Below are positions 52,505-60,658 of a DNA stretch of 61,413 bases, piece after piece; position 1 is the first letter of the stretch, and each line of letters starts with the position of its first letter. This DNA is from JAYOFM01 sp038117225. Lineage in GTDB: Bacteria; Pseudomonadota; Alphaproteobacteria; Rhodospirillales; Casp-alpha2. The notes under the pieces were generated by a model. That model was not told the origin of the DNA. It worked only from the letters and a program-made list of their open reading frames with translations, and did no database searches. Where the stretch lies: positions 1-61,413 of the forward strand of contig JAYOFM010000005.1 in assembly GCA_038117225.1 (NCBI GenBank), read 5' to 3'. Position numbers and translations under genes: made by a program.

Positions 52505-53254
52505 CTAACGCCGGTCCTTGAACGGTTTCGGACGGACCTTGGTCTGATGTTCGGCGAGACCTTCGCGCCCGTCCGGTCGAAAACCCCGATAATAATCCTT
52601 CTGCCATTTATTCTTGCGGGCGTCGGAATCCGGTTCCAGCAGATCAAGATTGAAAGTCAGCCGCGCCTCGCTCCAGGCGCGGAACTGGTCGTGCGTATCC
52701 GGCTCCTCGTCGATGGAACGCACCTCGGGCTTAAACGCTTCTGGAAGGCCGCGCGGCACTGGAAAGAAAAAGCAGAATGGCTCGCCTTTTTCAAACCGGA
52801 CGGTTTGATCGGGCCGGGTAAACATCCAGTTCATGGTGAATGTATAGGGCGACCAGTCAGTCTCGATCACGCCGGTCAGCGGCTGAATGGCATCCTTAGG
52901 CGCGTTTACCGGACCCTGGACCCACAGATTGTAGCCAGGTTCAGTCCGAAATAGATATCCGGTATGGAATGTCAAGATGCCGGAGCCGAAATGAGTGGTG
53001 GGCAGCAGATCCTCGCCGTCCGTGGCGGTAATTCTGATGTCATCCTTTGATCGTCCGCCATTCCACGTCGCCTCGAAGCCGCTGGGTAACAGGATTTCCC
53101 ACCCATGAGTATTGGCGATGGTCAGCGGCAAACACCGATAGCCATAGGATTCCGGCAGATCATCAAGCCACTGGCGCGCCTGCGGCGCGGGCCGCAACTC
53201 GGGTTCGATATGTGTCGTGGGATAGCAGATCAGGCGCACGGGCTGTCTCCCCAT
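52505..53254 (-). CDS. DUF6065-like protein of unknown function
   Basis: About 249 residues from the ATG at 53254 (MGRQPVRLICYPTTHI). A GTG at 53329 would add 25 residues that include a CxxC pair; that extension would also cover the DnaA box. I recognise the pattern APQARQWLDDLPESYGYRCL and LTIANTHGWEILLPSGFEATW as that of DUF6065 proteins, which lack a known function. Other conserved-looking pieces are HFGSGILTFHTGYLFRTEPG and PFCFFFPVPRG. No signal peptide or membrane helix is evident. Convergent with ubiB and divergent from coaBC. Confidence 0.75.
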   Translation of the reverse strand: MGRQPVRLICYPTTHIEPELRPAPQARQWLDDLPESYGYRCLPLTIANTHGWEILLPSGFEATWNGGRSKDDIRITATDGEDLLPTTHFGSGILTFHTGYLFRTEPGYNLWVQGPVNAPKDAIQPLTGVIETDWSPYTFTMNWMFTRPDQTVRFEKGEPFCFFFPVPRGLPEAFKPEVRSIDEEPDTHDQFRAWSEARLTFNLDLLEPDSDARKNKWQKDYYRGFRPDGREGLAEHQTKVRPKPFKDRR

Positions 53255-53321
53255 TCGACGTGCCAGAAGGCTCAACAGGCACGGCAAACAATACTTGCAC
53301 GGGTGTGGGGGAGTCACTACG

Positions 53322-53330
53322 TTATCCACA
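53322..53330. promoter_or_regulatory. Perfect DnaA box TTATCCACA
   Basis: Plus-strand TTATCCACA, 53 bases upstream of the coaBC ATG. It is the only exact match I found. Being a single box, it may be a DnaA-titrating or regulatory site rather than an origin. Confidence 0.55.
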
Positions 53331-53382
53331 CCAATTATTCGTGAAATAAGGTCATGATGCCCAATCCGGAAGTGAAATCAGC

Positions 53383-54630
53383 ATGAGCGCGCTGCAGGGC
53401 AATCGAATTCTCCTTGTCGTTGCCGGTGGAATCGCGGCCTATAAATGCCTGGAACTGGTGCGTCGCATTCGTGAACGGGGCGGTCAGGTGCGCGCCTTGT
53501 TGACCCGTGCAGGCGCCCAATTCGTCACGCCGTTGTCGCTGCAGGCATTGACCGAAGACAAGGTTTATCAGGAGTTGTTCTCGCTTACGGACGAGAACGA
53601 AATGGGCCATATCGAGTTGTCGCGTAGCGCTGACGTCCTGGTGGTCGCTCCCGCGACCGCCGATATCATGGCGAAGATGGCTGCCGGCTTGGCGAGTGAC
53701 CTGGCGACCACCGCGCTACTGGCGACCGACAAACCGATTATCGTTGTCCCGGCCATGAACGTCCGGATGTGGCTCAATCCGGCGACACAGGACAATATCG
53801 CGACCTTGCGGAGGCGCGGCATGCGGTTCGTCGGCCCCGATGATGGCGACATGGCCTGCGGCGAGTTCGGCCCCGGTCGCATGGCCGAGCCCGCGGCGGT
53901 CCTGGATGCCTTGGAAACCTTTTTCGCCGGCGGCTCTGGGGCCAACGCGACGCCGGGGCGTCTTGCCGGCCGCCGGGCACTGGTCACCAGCGGGCCCACC
54001 TGGGAAGCCATCGATCCGGTGCGCTATATCGCCAACCGTTCGTCGGGCAAGCAGGGGCACGCCATCGCCGGAGCGTTGGCGAGGCTTGGCGGGGAAACCA
54101 CATTGGTGTCCGGTCCGACGGCGGAACCCGATCCGCCTGGCGTCACCGTGGTCCGGGTCGAAAGCGCCCGTGAAATGTTGGCGGCCTGCGAGCGGGCGTT
54201 ACCGGTCGACGTGGCGGTCTGCGCCGCCGCGGTCGCCGATTGGCGCATCGCCGATGCCGCGCAATCAAAAATGAAGAAGGAAGGCAAAGGCACTCCGCCA
54301 CATCTGAATTTGGCTGAAAACCCGGATATCCTCCGCAGCCTTGCTCAAGGTGACAGTAAATCTGGAAACCAACGGCCGGCACTGGTCGTCGGGTTCGCCG
54401 CCGAGACCGAAGATTTAATCGACAACGCGGTCGCGAAACGTAAGCGCAAGGGTTGTGACTGGATCGTCGCCAACGATGTTTCCATCGGAACAGGCACGTT
54501 CGCCGGTGACGATAACCGGGTGCATCTCATTACCGAAGGCGGGGTCGAGGACTGGCCGCGCATGTCCAAGGTTGAAGTCGCCGAACGTCTCGCCGGCGCC
54601 GTGGCCGATCATTTCGAGGCACGGTCGTGA
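53383..54630 (+). CDS. coaBC: Bifunctional phosphopantothenoylcysteine decarboxylase / phosphopantothenate-cysteine ligase
   Basis: 415 residues. The N-terminal HFCD flavoprotein (CoaC) has LLVVAGGIAAYKCLELVRR, VVAPATADIMAKMAAGLASD, PAMNVRMWLNPATQDN and the active-site cysteine in DMACGEFGPGRMAEP. The C-terminal CoaB ligase has SGPTWEAIDPVRYIANRSSG and the KMKKEGK motif. Makes 4'-phosphopantetheine for coenzyme A. The dut GTG overlaps its stop by four bases. Confidence 0.96.
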   Translation: MSALQGNRILLVVAGGIAAYKCLELVRRIRERGGQVRALLTRAGAQFVTPLSLQALTEDKVYQELFSLTDENEMGHIELSRSADVLVVAPATADIMAKMAAGLASDLATTALLATDKPIIVVPAMNVRMWLNPATQDNIATLRRRGMRFVGPDDGDMACGEFGPGRMAEPAAVLDALETFFAGGSGANATPGRLAGRRALVTSGPTWEAIDPVRYIANRSSGKQGHAIAGALARLGGETTLVSGPTAEPDPPGVTVVRVESAREMLAACERALPVDVAVCAAAVADWRIADAAQSKMKKEGKGTPPHLNLAENPDILRSLAQGDSKSGNQRPALVVGFAAETEDLIDNAVAKRKRKGCDWIVANDVSIGTGTFAGDDNRVHLITEGGVEDWPRMSKVEVAERLAGAVADHFEARS

Positions 54631-55085
54631 GCGATCTGCGTGTTCCCGTTCAACGGCTGCCTCACGGCGCGGACCTGCCGCTTCCGGCCTACGCGACCGA
54701 GCACAGCGCCGGGGTCGATCTGTTGGCGGCGATCACCGAACCGCTGACCCTTATGCCGGGTGCCCGTGCCGTGGTCCCCAGCGGCGTTGCCATCGCATTG
54801 CCGAATGGTACGGAAGCGCAGGTAAGGCCGCGTTCGGGCCTGGCTGCGCGCCACGGGGTCGCGGTGCTCAACAGCCCCGGCACCATTGATGCCGATTACC
54901 GTGGTGAGATTGGCGTCATCCTGATCAATTTCGGCGACCAACCGTTTACCATCGAACGTGGCCAGCGCATCGCGCAGATGATTATTGCGCCGGTCAGCCG
55001 CGCAGTCTGGGCGGAGTGCGATACCCTGGAGGATACGGCGCGTGGTGGTGGCGGTTTCGGCTCCACCGGCACCGACGGACTATAA
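54627..55085 (+). CDS. dut: Deoxyuridine 5'-triphosphate nucleotidohydrolase
   Basis: 152 residues, trimeric dUTPase removing dUTP and making dUMP. All five motifs are visible: HSAGVDLLAAI, RPRSGLAARHGVAVLNSPG, TIDADYRGEIGVILINFG, RIAQMIIAPV and RGGGGFGSTG. GTG start overlapping coaBC (GTGA). The Rrf2 gene begins directly after its stop. Confidence 0.96.
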   Translation: MSDLRVPVQRLPHGADLPLPAYATEHSAGVDLLAAITEPLTLMPGARAVVPSGVAIALPNGTEAQVRPRSGLAARHGVAVLNSPGTIDADYRGEIGVILINFGDQPFTIERGQRIAQMIIAPVSRAVWAECDTLEDTARGGGGFGSTGTDGL

Positions 55086-55544
55086 ATGATGATCAAACTT
55101 TCCAAGAAAACCCTGTTTGCTATCGAAGCCGTGCTCGACATCGCCTTTCATGCTGGCTCGGAACCGGTGCAGAGCCGCGAAATCACGCGCCGCCAATGTA
55201 TCCCCAAGCGTTATCTGGAGCAGGCCCTGCAGCAGCTGGTCCGCGACAATATACTTGTCGGCGTGCGCGGCCCGCGTGGCGGCTATCGTCTGGCCCGCGA
55301 GCGCCGGCGCATTACCGTCGGTGATATCGTCCGCTCTATGCGCAAGACGGAAACAGCGGATGATCCGCTCGTCTGCCCCGAGGGTTCCGCTCTCGGCCAC
55401 AACGTGGTGCGGCCTCTATGGGGAGAAATTCAAGATGAGGTAATGGCACGGTTGGAAACCACGACATTCGACCAGTTATGCGCCCGCGCCAACGATGCCG
55501 GCATTGTCAGCGAAGGCCGCCAGAACCTCGACTTCACGATTTAA
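55086..55544 (+). CDS. Rrf2-family transcriptional regulator
   Basis: 152 residues with the winged-helix start typical of Rrf2 (LSKKTLFAIEAVLDIAFHA) and QCIPKRYLEQALQQLV, VGVRGPRGGYRLARER. The three-cysteine iron-sulfur site of IscR is not present: only single scattered cysteines remain. With cysK 18 bases downstream, a CymR-like role controlling cysteine synthesis is plausible. A second ATG follows the first by three bases. Confidence 0.9.
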   Translation: MMIKLSKKTLFAIEAVLDIAFHAGSEPVQSREITRRQCIPKRYLEQALQQLVRDNILVGVRGPRGGYRLARERRRITVGDIVRSMRKTETADDPLVCPEGSALGHNVVRPLWGEIQDEVMARLETTTFDQLCARANDAGIVSEGRQNLDFTI

Positions 55545-55562
55545 CATCAGTTTGCCAGTGCC

Positions 55563-56546
55563 ATGAATGACGAAACCTCCGACGCCAAGGCCAGCACCGG
55601 TGAATTCCGCGGCCGTATCTACGACAGCATCGTCGATACCATCGGCGCGACACCGCTGATCCGGCTCTGCCGGACCATGGCGGACGCCGGGGTTGAGGCC
55701 GATATCCTGGCCAAGTGTGAGTTCTTCAACCCGCTCGGTTCCGTGAAGGATCGTATCGGGACATCCATGATCGAGGCGGCGGAGCGTGACGGTCGGATCA
55801 AGCCTGGCGCCGTGTTGGTCGAACCGACGTCGGGCAATACCGGAATCGCGTTGGCTTTCGTCTGCGCGGCCAAGGGGTATCGATTAATTCTGACCATGCC
55901 GGACAGCATGTCGATAGAGCGGCGCAAGATGCTGCTTCTGCTGGGTGCGGAGACAGTACTGACGCCAGCGACCCAGGGCATGCGTGGCGCCGTCGAACGC
56001 GCCGAGGCGATCATTCGCGATACCCCCGGCGCGATCATGCTGCAGCAATTCGAGAACCCGGCCAACCCCGAGATTCATCGACAGACCACGGCGGAGGAAA
56101 TCTGGCGTGACACCAATGGTGCCGTCGATGTGGTCATATCAGGCGTCGGTACGGGTGGCACGTTGACCGGTGTGGGATCTGTGTTGAAAGCGCGCAAACC
56201 CGGGCTGCTAATGATCGCCGTCGAGCCGGAAGACAGCCCCGTGCTGTCGGGCGGGGCGCCGGGACCACACAAAATTCAGGGCATCGGTGCGGGTTTCGTG
56301 CCGGCGATCCTGGATACCCACCTGATTGACGAGGTGTTGCCGATCGGCAATGAAACCGCCATGGAAACATCGCGCCGTGTTGCCCGGCTTGATGGCATCC
56401 CGGGCGGAATTTCCTCCGGTGCCGCCGTCGCCGCGGCGCTGGAGATCGCCGCGCGGCCGGCCATGCAGGGAAAAACCATCGTCGTCGTGCTGCCATCGTT
56501 CGCCGAACGTTATCTGTCGACCGCTCTGTTCGACGGCATGGGCTGA
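55563..56546 (+). CDS. cysK: Cysteine synthase (O-acetylserine sulfhydrylase)
   Basis: 327 residues, PLP-dependent. Schiff-base lysine in FFNPLGSVKDRIGTSMI (about residue 59), the VEPTSGNTGIALAFV substrate loop, ISGVGTGGTLTGVG phosphate loop and GIPGGISSGAAVAAA. It joins sulfide and O-acetylserine. Whether it uses free sulfide or a protein thiocarboxylate is open, but a ThiF/MoeB-type gene is next to it. Preceded by the Rrf2 regulator in the same direction. Confidence 0.95.
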   Translation: MNDETSDAKASTGEFRGRIYDSIVDTIGATPLIRLCRTMADAGVEADILAKCEFFNPLGSVKDRIGTSMIEAAERDGRIKPGAVLVEPTSGNTGIALAFVCAAKGYRLILTMPDSMSIERRKMLLLLGAETVLTPATQGMRGAVERAEAIIRDTPGAIMLQQFENPANPEIHRQTTAEEIWRDTNGAVDVVISGVGTGGTLTGVGSVLKARKPGLLMIAVEPEDSPVLSGGAPGPHKIQGIGAGFVPAILDTHLIDEVLPIGNETAMETSRRVARLDGIPGGISSGAAVAAALEIAARPAMQGKTIVVVLPSFAERYLSTALFDGMG

Positions 56547-56566
56547 ACGCGGAAAGGCGGCGCGCC

Positions 56567-57370
56567 ATGGATTTGACCGAACAACAGATCAACCGATATG
56601 CCCGCCACATCCTGTTGAAGGAAGTCGGCGGCGAGGGCCAGGCGCGGCTACTGCAATCAAAGGTGTTGGTCATCGGCGCCGGTGGCCTTGGGTCACCGGT
56701 GCTGCTCTATCTCGCCGCCGCCGGTGTGGGCACCATCGGCGTGATCGATGACGACGCCGTCGATCTTTCCAACCTGCAAAGACAGATCGTCCACAATAGT
56801 GACCGCGTCGGCATCGCCAAGGTGGATAGCGCCGTCCAAACCCTCAAGGCCATCAACCCGGATGTGGTCGTTGAGCCGCATGCGCTCCGCTTGACCGCGT
56901 CGAACGCCCTCGATCTATTTGGCCGCTATGATCTGATTGCCGATGGTAGCGATAATTTTCCAACACGTTTTCTCGTCAACGATGCTTGCTATTTGGCGGC
57001 CAAGCCATTGGTGTCGGCCGCTATTTTGCGTTTTGATGGACAGTTGGCGACTTTCAAGGCCCATGATCGGGATGACACCGGTAGCCACGGGCCCTGTTAC
57101 CGATGCATCTTCCGCGAACCGCCGCCGGAAGGCCAAGTGCCATCATGCGCCGAGGCCGGCGTCATGGGCGCGCTTTGCGGTGTGCTCGGCTCCATGCAGG
57201 CAACGGAAATCATCAAGGAATTGCTCGGCATCGGCACCAGCCTGTCGGGTTCGTTGGTCATCGTCGATGGGCTGGGGACGGAATACCGAAAGATCGCCGT
57301 TGCCGCTGATCCCGGCTGCCCGCTTTGCGGCGACGAGCCGACCATCACGGACATAGCCTTCCATGGCTGA
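56567..57370 (+). CDS. ThiF/MoeB/HesA-family sulfur-carrier adenylyltransferase
   Basis: 267 residues, E1-like enzyme that adenylates the C-terminus of a ThiS/MoaD-type protein. It has the start QINRYARHILLKEVGGEGQA, the nucleotide-binding VLVIGAGGLGSPVLLYLAAA, DDDAVDLSNLQRQIVH, ADGSDNFPTRFLVNDAC, the zinc pairs CYRCIF and CPLCGD. No rhodanese domain is fused. No sulfur-carrier gene is in the window. RBS GGAAAGG; its stop overlaps the DsrE gene by eight bases. Confidence 0.93.
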   Translation: MDLTEQQINRYARHILLKEVGGEGQARLLQSKVLVIGAGGLGSPVLLYLAAAGVGTIGVIDDDAVDLSNLQRQIVHNSDRVGIAKVDSAVQTLKAINPDVVVEPHALRLTASNALDLFGRYDLIADGSDNFPTRFLVNDACYLAAKPLVSAAILRFDGQLATFKAHDRDDTGSHGPCYRCIFREPPPEGQVPSCAEAGVMGALCGVLGSMQATEIIKELLGIGTSLSGSLVIVDGLGTEYRKIAVAADPGCPLCGDEPTITDIAFHG

Positions 57371-57818
57371 TCCCGCAGACAGCGGTGATACGATCACCAA
57401 GCTGTCCGTCGTTGTCTATGAGGGGCGGTTTGATCGCGTGCATTATGCGCTGGCCATGGCCGCGGCGGCGGCCGCCATCGGGCGTCCAGTGACATTATTC
57501 TTCACCATGGAGGCCTGCCGCGCGCTCGCCGCACCGGACACCGATGGGCGGCCGGGTTGGGCGACGTTACCGGTTGCCGACGGCGACGGCGACGCGATAT
57601 CGCTCGACGCCAATTATGGCGCCAAGGGTATAGGCGCATTCGAGCAATTGTTGGAAGCCTGCGTTGCCTTCGGTGTCACGGTTATGGTCTGTGAAATGGG
57701 GCTGCGCGCGCGCGGTTTGGAATCCATGGCGTTGCGCACGGATGTTCCGGTCACCAGCGGCGGCATCGTCACGTTTCTGAACGATGCGGAGGCGGATGGT
57801 GCCGTTGTTTTTATTTAA
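57363..57818 (+). CDS. DsrE/DsrF/TusD-like protein
   Basis: 151 residues with the DsrE fold pattern: a start strand LSVVVYEGRFDRVHYALAMA, the alternation VTLFFTMEACRALA, and the cysteine in GVTVMVCEMGLRARGLE at the position of the DsrE/TusD sulfur-accepting cysteine. The end is SGGIVTFLNDAEADGAVVFI. Likely a sulfur-transfer protein. Overlaps the ThiF-like gene, so the two are probably made together. Convergent with the rhodanese gene, 15 bases away. Confidence 0.85.
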   Translation: MADPADSGDTITKLSVVVYEGRFDRVHYALAMAAAAAAIGRPVTLFFTMEACRALAAPDTDGRPGWATLPVADGDGDAISLDANYGAKGIGAFEQLLEACVAFGVTVMVCEMGLRARGLESMALRTDVPVTSGGIVTFLNDAEADGAVVFI

Positions 57819-57833
57819 GGTCGGCGAGGAACG

Positions 57834-58259
57834 TTATCCCTGAATCCACGGCAGGCCGGAGACCTTCCAGCCGTTCAGCGTGCCGCGATGGCCGCTGTCG
57901 TCCATGTCTCCCTCGAACCCATGTGAGACGTTATAGCAGGTGGTATAGCCGCGCGCCGTCATCGCCACGGCGGCGTGACGTGAGCGCACGCCCGACCGGC
58001 AGATGAAATAGATTGGCGTCTCCTTATCGGCGATCAGAGTCTCGATCTCCGCCTCAAATTTCGGATTGGTGTCGCCGCTTGGGAACAGCATCCACTCCAC
58101 CAGCGGCGTGCGTTTCTCGATCGATGTGAGGTCGGCATGACCGACGAACTCGTACTCGCCTTCGGTGCGGACGTCGATTAGCAGCGCGCGCGCATCCGAT
58201 TTTAAGGCTGCCCACGCCTCGGCGGGCATGACATCACCGGCATAGGTTTCGTCGCTCAT
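57834..58259 (-). CDS. Rhodanese-like domain protein
   Basis: 141 residues, single rhodanese domain. The CRSGVRSRHAAVAMTARG loop holds the active-site cysteine (about residue 88), and LLIDVRTEGEYEFVGHADL is the conserved first half. Transfers sulfane sulfur; it could supply the ThiF-like or DsrE-like proteins encoded next to it on the other strand. Gap of 19 bases from the ferredoxin reductase gene upstream on the same strand. Confidence 0.92.
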   Translation of the reverse strand: MSDETYAGDVMPAEAWAALKSDARALLIDVRTEGEYEFVGHADLTSIEKRTPLVEWMLFPSGDTNPKFEAEIETLIADKETPIYFICRSGVRSRHAAVAMTARGYTTCYNVSHGFEGDMDDSGHRGTLNGWKVSGLPWIQG

Positions 58260-58278
58260 GGCGCTCTCCTCGAATGAC

Positions 58279-59598
58279 CTACGAACCCTGGGGCCCGTTC
58301 AACAACGCCAGCATCTCCTTGATGCTGGTAAACTTACGGCGGGGCGCATCGCCTACGGCGCTTGTTTCCTCGGCCGCTTCGATAATCTTCCAGTCGGCGA
58401 AGGAAACCACGCGGACACCACGTTCCGCAAGGATCGCTTCAAGCGCCGGCCGTCCGGATTTTTCACCTCTGCCGTCGAAATCCGCCATGATGTGCTCGGT
58501 TGCAATGATGCCGTCTGGGCGGTTGGATGAAATGACGCCGGAGGGCCCGCGCTTAATCCAGCCGACGGCGTAGAGTCCTTTCTCGATACGCCCATTGCTG
58601 TTGGGCACAATGCCTCGGGCATCGTCGTAGGGAATGCCGGCCAACGGTTCGGAGCGGTAGCCAATAGCGGCGACGACCATGCCGCAAGAAATATCAAAGA
58701 TCTCGCCTGTGCCCACGGCGCGACCGTTTTCGACCCGAGTGCGTTCGACGCGCAGCCCTTCGACACGTTCGCCGCCCAAGACCGCCAACGGCTGAGCGAA
58801 GAATTCAAAGTGTACGCACTTGGGCTTGTCATCGTCGCCTTGGGCGGCAAACGTACGTAATGTGTCGAGGTTGCGTTCAACCAGACGCCTGCGCCGGTCG
58901 GACAGGCCGTCCGGAATGTTATCCGGCAGTTGTTCCGGCCGCACCCGTGGGCTGCATTCCGTCAATTCCCCCATTTCGCGTAGCTCAACATTTGTGAACT
59001 TGGCGTCGATGGGCCCACGGCGACCGAGCAGCCACACGTCGCGAATGGGCGACGCGTCGATGGCGTCGCGGGCATAACCCGGCAAATCCGTCCGCGCCCG
59101 TCCGTCGCCGGATCGCGCGAGAATGCGCGCGACATCGATGGCGACGTTGCCGTTGCCGACGACGCAAGCCGTCTCGATATCGAGGTTAGGTTCCAAGTTA
59201 GTGAAGTCAGGATGGCCGTTGTACCAGCCGACGAAAGCGGCGGAACCGTGCACGCCGTTCTTATCGGCACCCGGGATGGTCAGCTTGCGGTCACCCGGTG
59301 CACCGACGGCCAGGACAACGGCGTCGTACATGGCGCGGAGTTCCTTGATGGAGACATCGCGGCCCATCTCGACATTACCGAAAAACTGGACCGCCTCTCC
59401 GAGTATCGTCTTCTCGTATTTCTTGATGATCTTCTTGGTTGCCTGGTGGTCCGGTGCGACGCCGCCACGGATTAGCCCGAAGGGCGTTGGCAGGCGATCG
59501 AGAATATCAATCTCGATGGCCATGCCTGACCGCAACAGGGCATCGGCGGTATAGAATCCGGCGGGGCCCGAACCGATGATGGCGACGGTCAGAGGCAT
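58279..59598 (-). CDS. Ferredoxin-NADP reductase of the adrenodoxin-reductase type
   Basis: About 439 residues from the ATG at 59598 (MPLTVAIIGSGPAGFYTADA); the frame extends upstream by 49 residues but overlaps korB. FAD-binding GSGPAG motif, FGLIRGGVAPDHQATKKI typical of FprA/adrenodoxin reductase, the NADP-binding VVGNGNVAIDVARILARSG and the C-terminal VGWIKRGPSGVISSNRPDG. Transfers electrons between NADPH and ferredoxin. It lies 20 bases downstream of korB, so it may work with the 2-oxoacid:ferredoxin oxidoreductase. Confidence 0.93.
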   Translation of the reverse strand: MPLTVAIIGSGPAGFYTADALLRSGMAIEIDILDRLPTPFGLIRGGVAPDHQATKKIIKKYEKTILGEAVQFFGNVEMGRDVSIKELRAMYDAVVLAVGAPGDRKLTIPGADKNGVHGSAAFVGWYNGHPDFTNLEPNLDIETACVVGNGNVAIDVARILARSGDGRARTDLPGYARDAIDASPIRDVWLLGRRGPIDAKFTNVELREMGELTECSPRVRPEQLPDNIPDGLSDRRRRLVERNLDTLRTFAAQGDDDKPKCVHFEFFAQPLAVLGGERVEGLRVERTRVENGRAVGTGEIFDISCGMVVAAIGYRSEPLAGIPYDDARGIVPNSNGRIEKGLYAVGWIKRGPSGVISSNRPDGIIATEHIMADFDGRGEKSGRPALEAILAERGVRVVSFADWKIIEAAEETSAVGDAPRRKFTSIKEMLALLNGPQGS

Positions 59599-59618
59599 GA
59601 ACCGGGGACCGACCGGGG

Positions 59619-60644
59619 TTAGCTCTCGACGGTCCAGGTATGACCGCTTGCCATCCAGGCGGCAAGATCGCGGCCGGCATTCTTCTTCTGGGCCTGTTGG
59701 CGGACCGCGATGACGCCCTCTTCGTAACTTGGCGTCGGCGCACAATAGAGCACGCCCATGGCCACCGGCATGGGCTGTTCCATCCGCGCAAGTAGGCCGG
59801 CAAGCGTGCGATTGGTCTCGTCGTGGATAAGAATGTCATCCTCGCCGATTCCGTCCGCGCCAATTTTGACGACCTCGATCTCGAATGAATTTGGATTGAC
59901 GCGCAAACCCTTGTCCCGCTTGGCACCGAAGATCAACGGCTTGCCGTGTTCCGCCAGGACCTGGCCTTCGGCGGCAACCTGCTTTTCCGTGAAGTCGGCA
60001 AAGACGCCGTCATTATAGACGATGCAGTTCTGCAGAATTTCGACGAATGACGCGCCCTTGTGTTCGTACGCGCGCTTGAGAATTTCCGGCAGGACCTTCT
60101 GCTGGTTGTCGACACCACGGGCAACGAAACGCGCGCTGGCACCCAGCGCCAGGACGCAAGCGGAGACGGGCAGGTCGATGGATCCGAATGGCGTCGACGG
60201 CGAGCGGGTACCAGCGCGGGACGTGGGCGATACCTGACCCTTGGTCAGGCCATAGATCTCGTTATTGAACAGCAATACTTGCAGGTTCACGTTTCGCCGG
60301 ATTACGTGCATGAAGTGGTTGCCGCCGATTGACAGCATATCCCCGTCACCACCAACGACCCAGACGTCGAGTTCCGGATTGGCGATCTTTATGCCGGTGG
60401 CGAACGCCGGAGCCCGGCCATGGATCGTGTGAAAACCGTAGGTCGCGATGTAATAGGGAAAACGCGCGGCGCAACCAATACCGGAAACGAACACTGTATT
60501 GGCCGGGTCGGCCTCGATATCGGCCAACGTCTTCTGGACCGCGCGCAGGATCGCATAGTCGCCGCAACCCGGGCACCAGCGCACCTCCTGATCGGAAGCG
60601 AAATGCTTCGCGGCCAATTTTTCAGGCTTGGCGACGACGTTCAT
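59619..60644 (-). CDS. korB: 2-oxoglutarate:ferredoxin oxidoreductase, beta subunit
   Basis: About 341 residues from the ATG at 60644, preceded by GAGAGGAGC. The thiamine-diphosphate subunit: EVRWCPGCGDYAILRAVQ, VSGIGCAARFPYYIATYGFH, the GGDGDMLSIGGNHFMHVIRR metal/TPP site and FNNEIYGLTKGQVSPTS. Takes part in oxidative decarboxylation of (probably) 2-oxoglutarate, or the reverse reductive carboxylation. It follows korA. The ferredoxin gene is not in the window. Confidence 0.94.
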   Translation of the reverse strand: MNVVAKPEKLAAKHFASDQEVRWCPGCGDYAILRAVQKTLADIEADPANTVFVSGIGCAARFPYYIATYGFHTIHGRAPAFATGIKIANPELDVWVVGGDGDMLSIGGNHFMHVIRRNVNLQVLLFNNEIYGLTKGQVSPTSRAGTRSPSTPFGSIDLPVSACVLALGASARFVARGVDNQQKVLPEILKRAYEHKGASFVEILQNCIVYNDGVFADFTEKQVAAEGQVLAEHGKPLIFGAKRDKGLRVNPNSFEIEVVKIGADGIGEDDILIHDETNRTLAGLLARMEQPMPVAMGVLYCAPTPSYEEGVIAVRQQAQKKNAGRDLAAWMASGHTWTVES

Positions 60645-60658
60645 GCGCGTAGCTCCTC

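Noticed and set aside
55086..55544. IscR
   Set aside because: The three clustered cysteines for an iron-sulfur cluster are missing, and no isc/suf genes are nearby.
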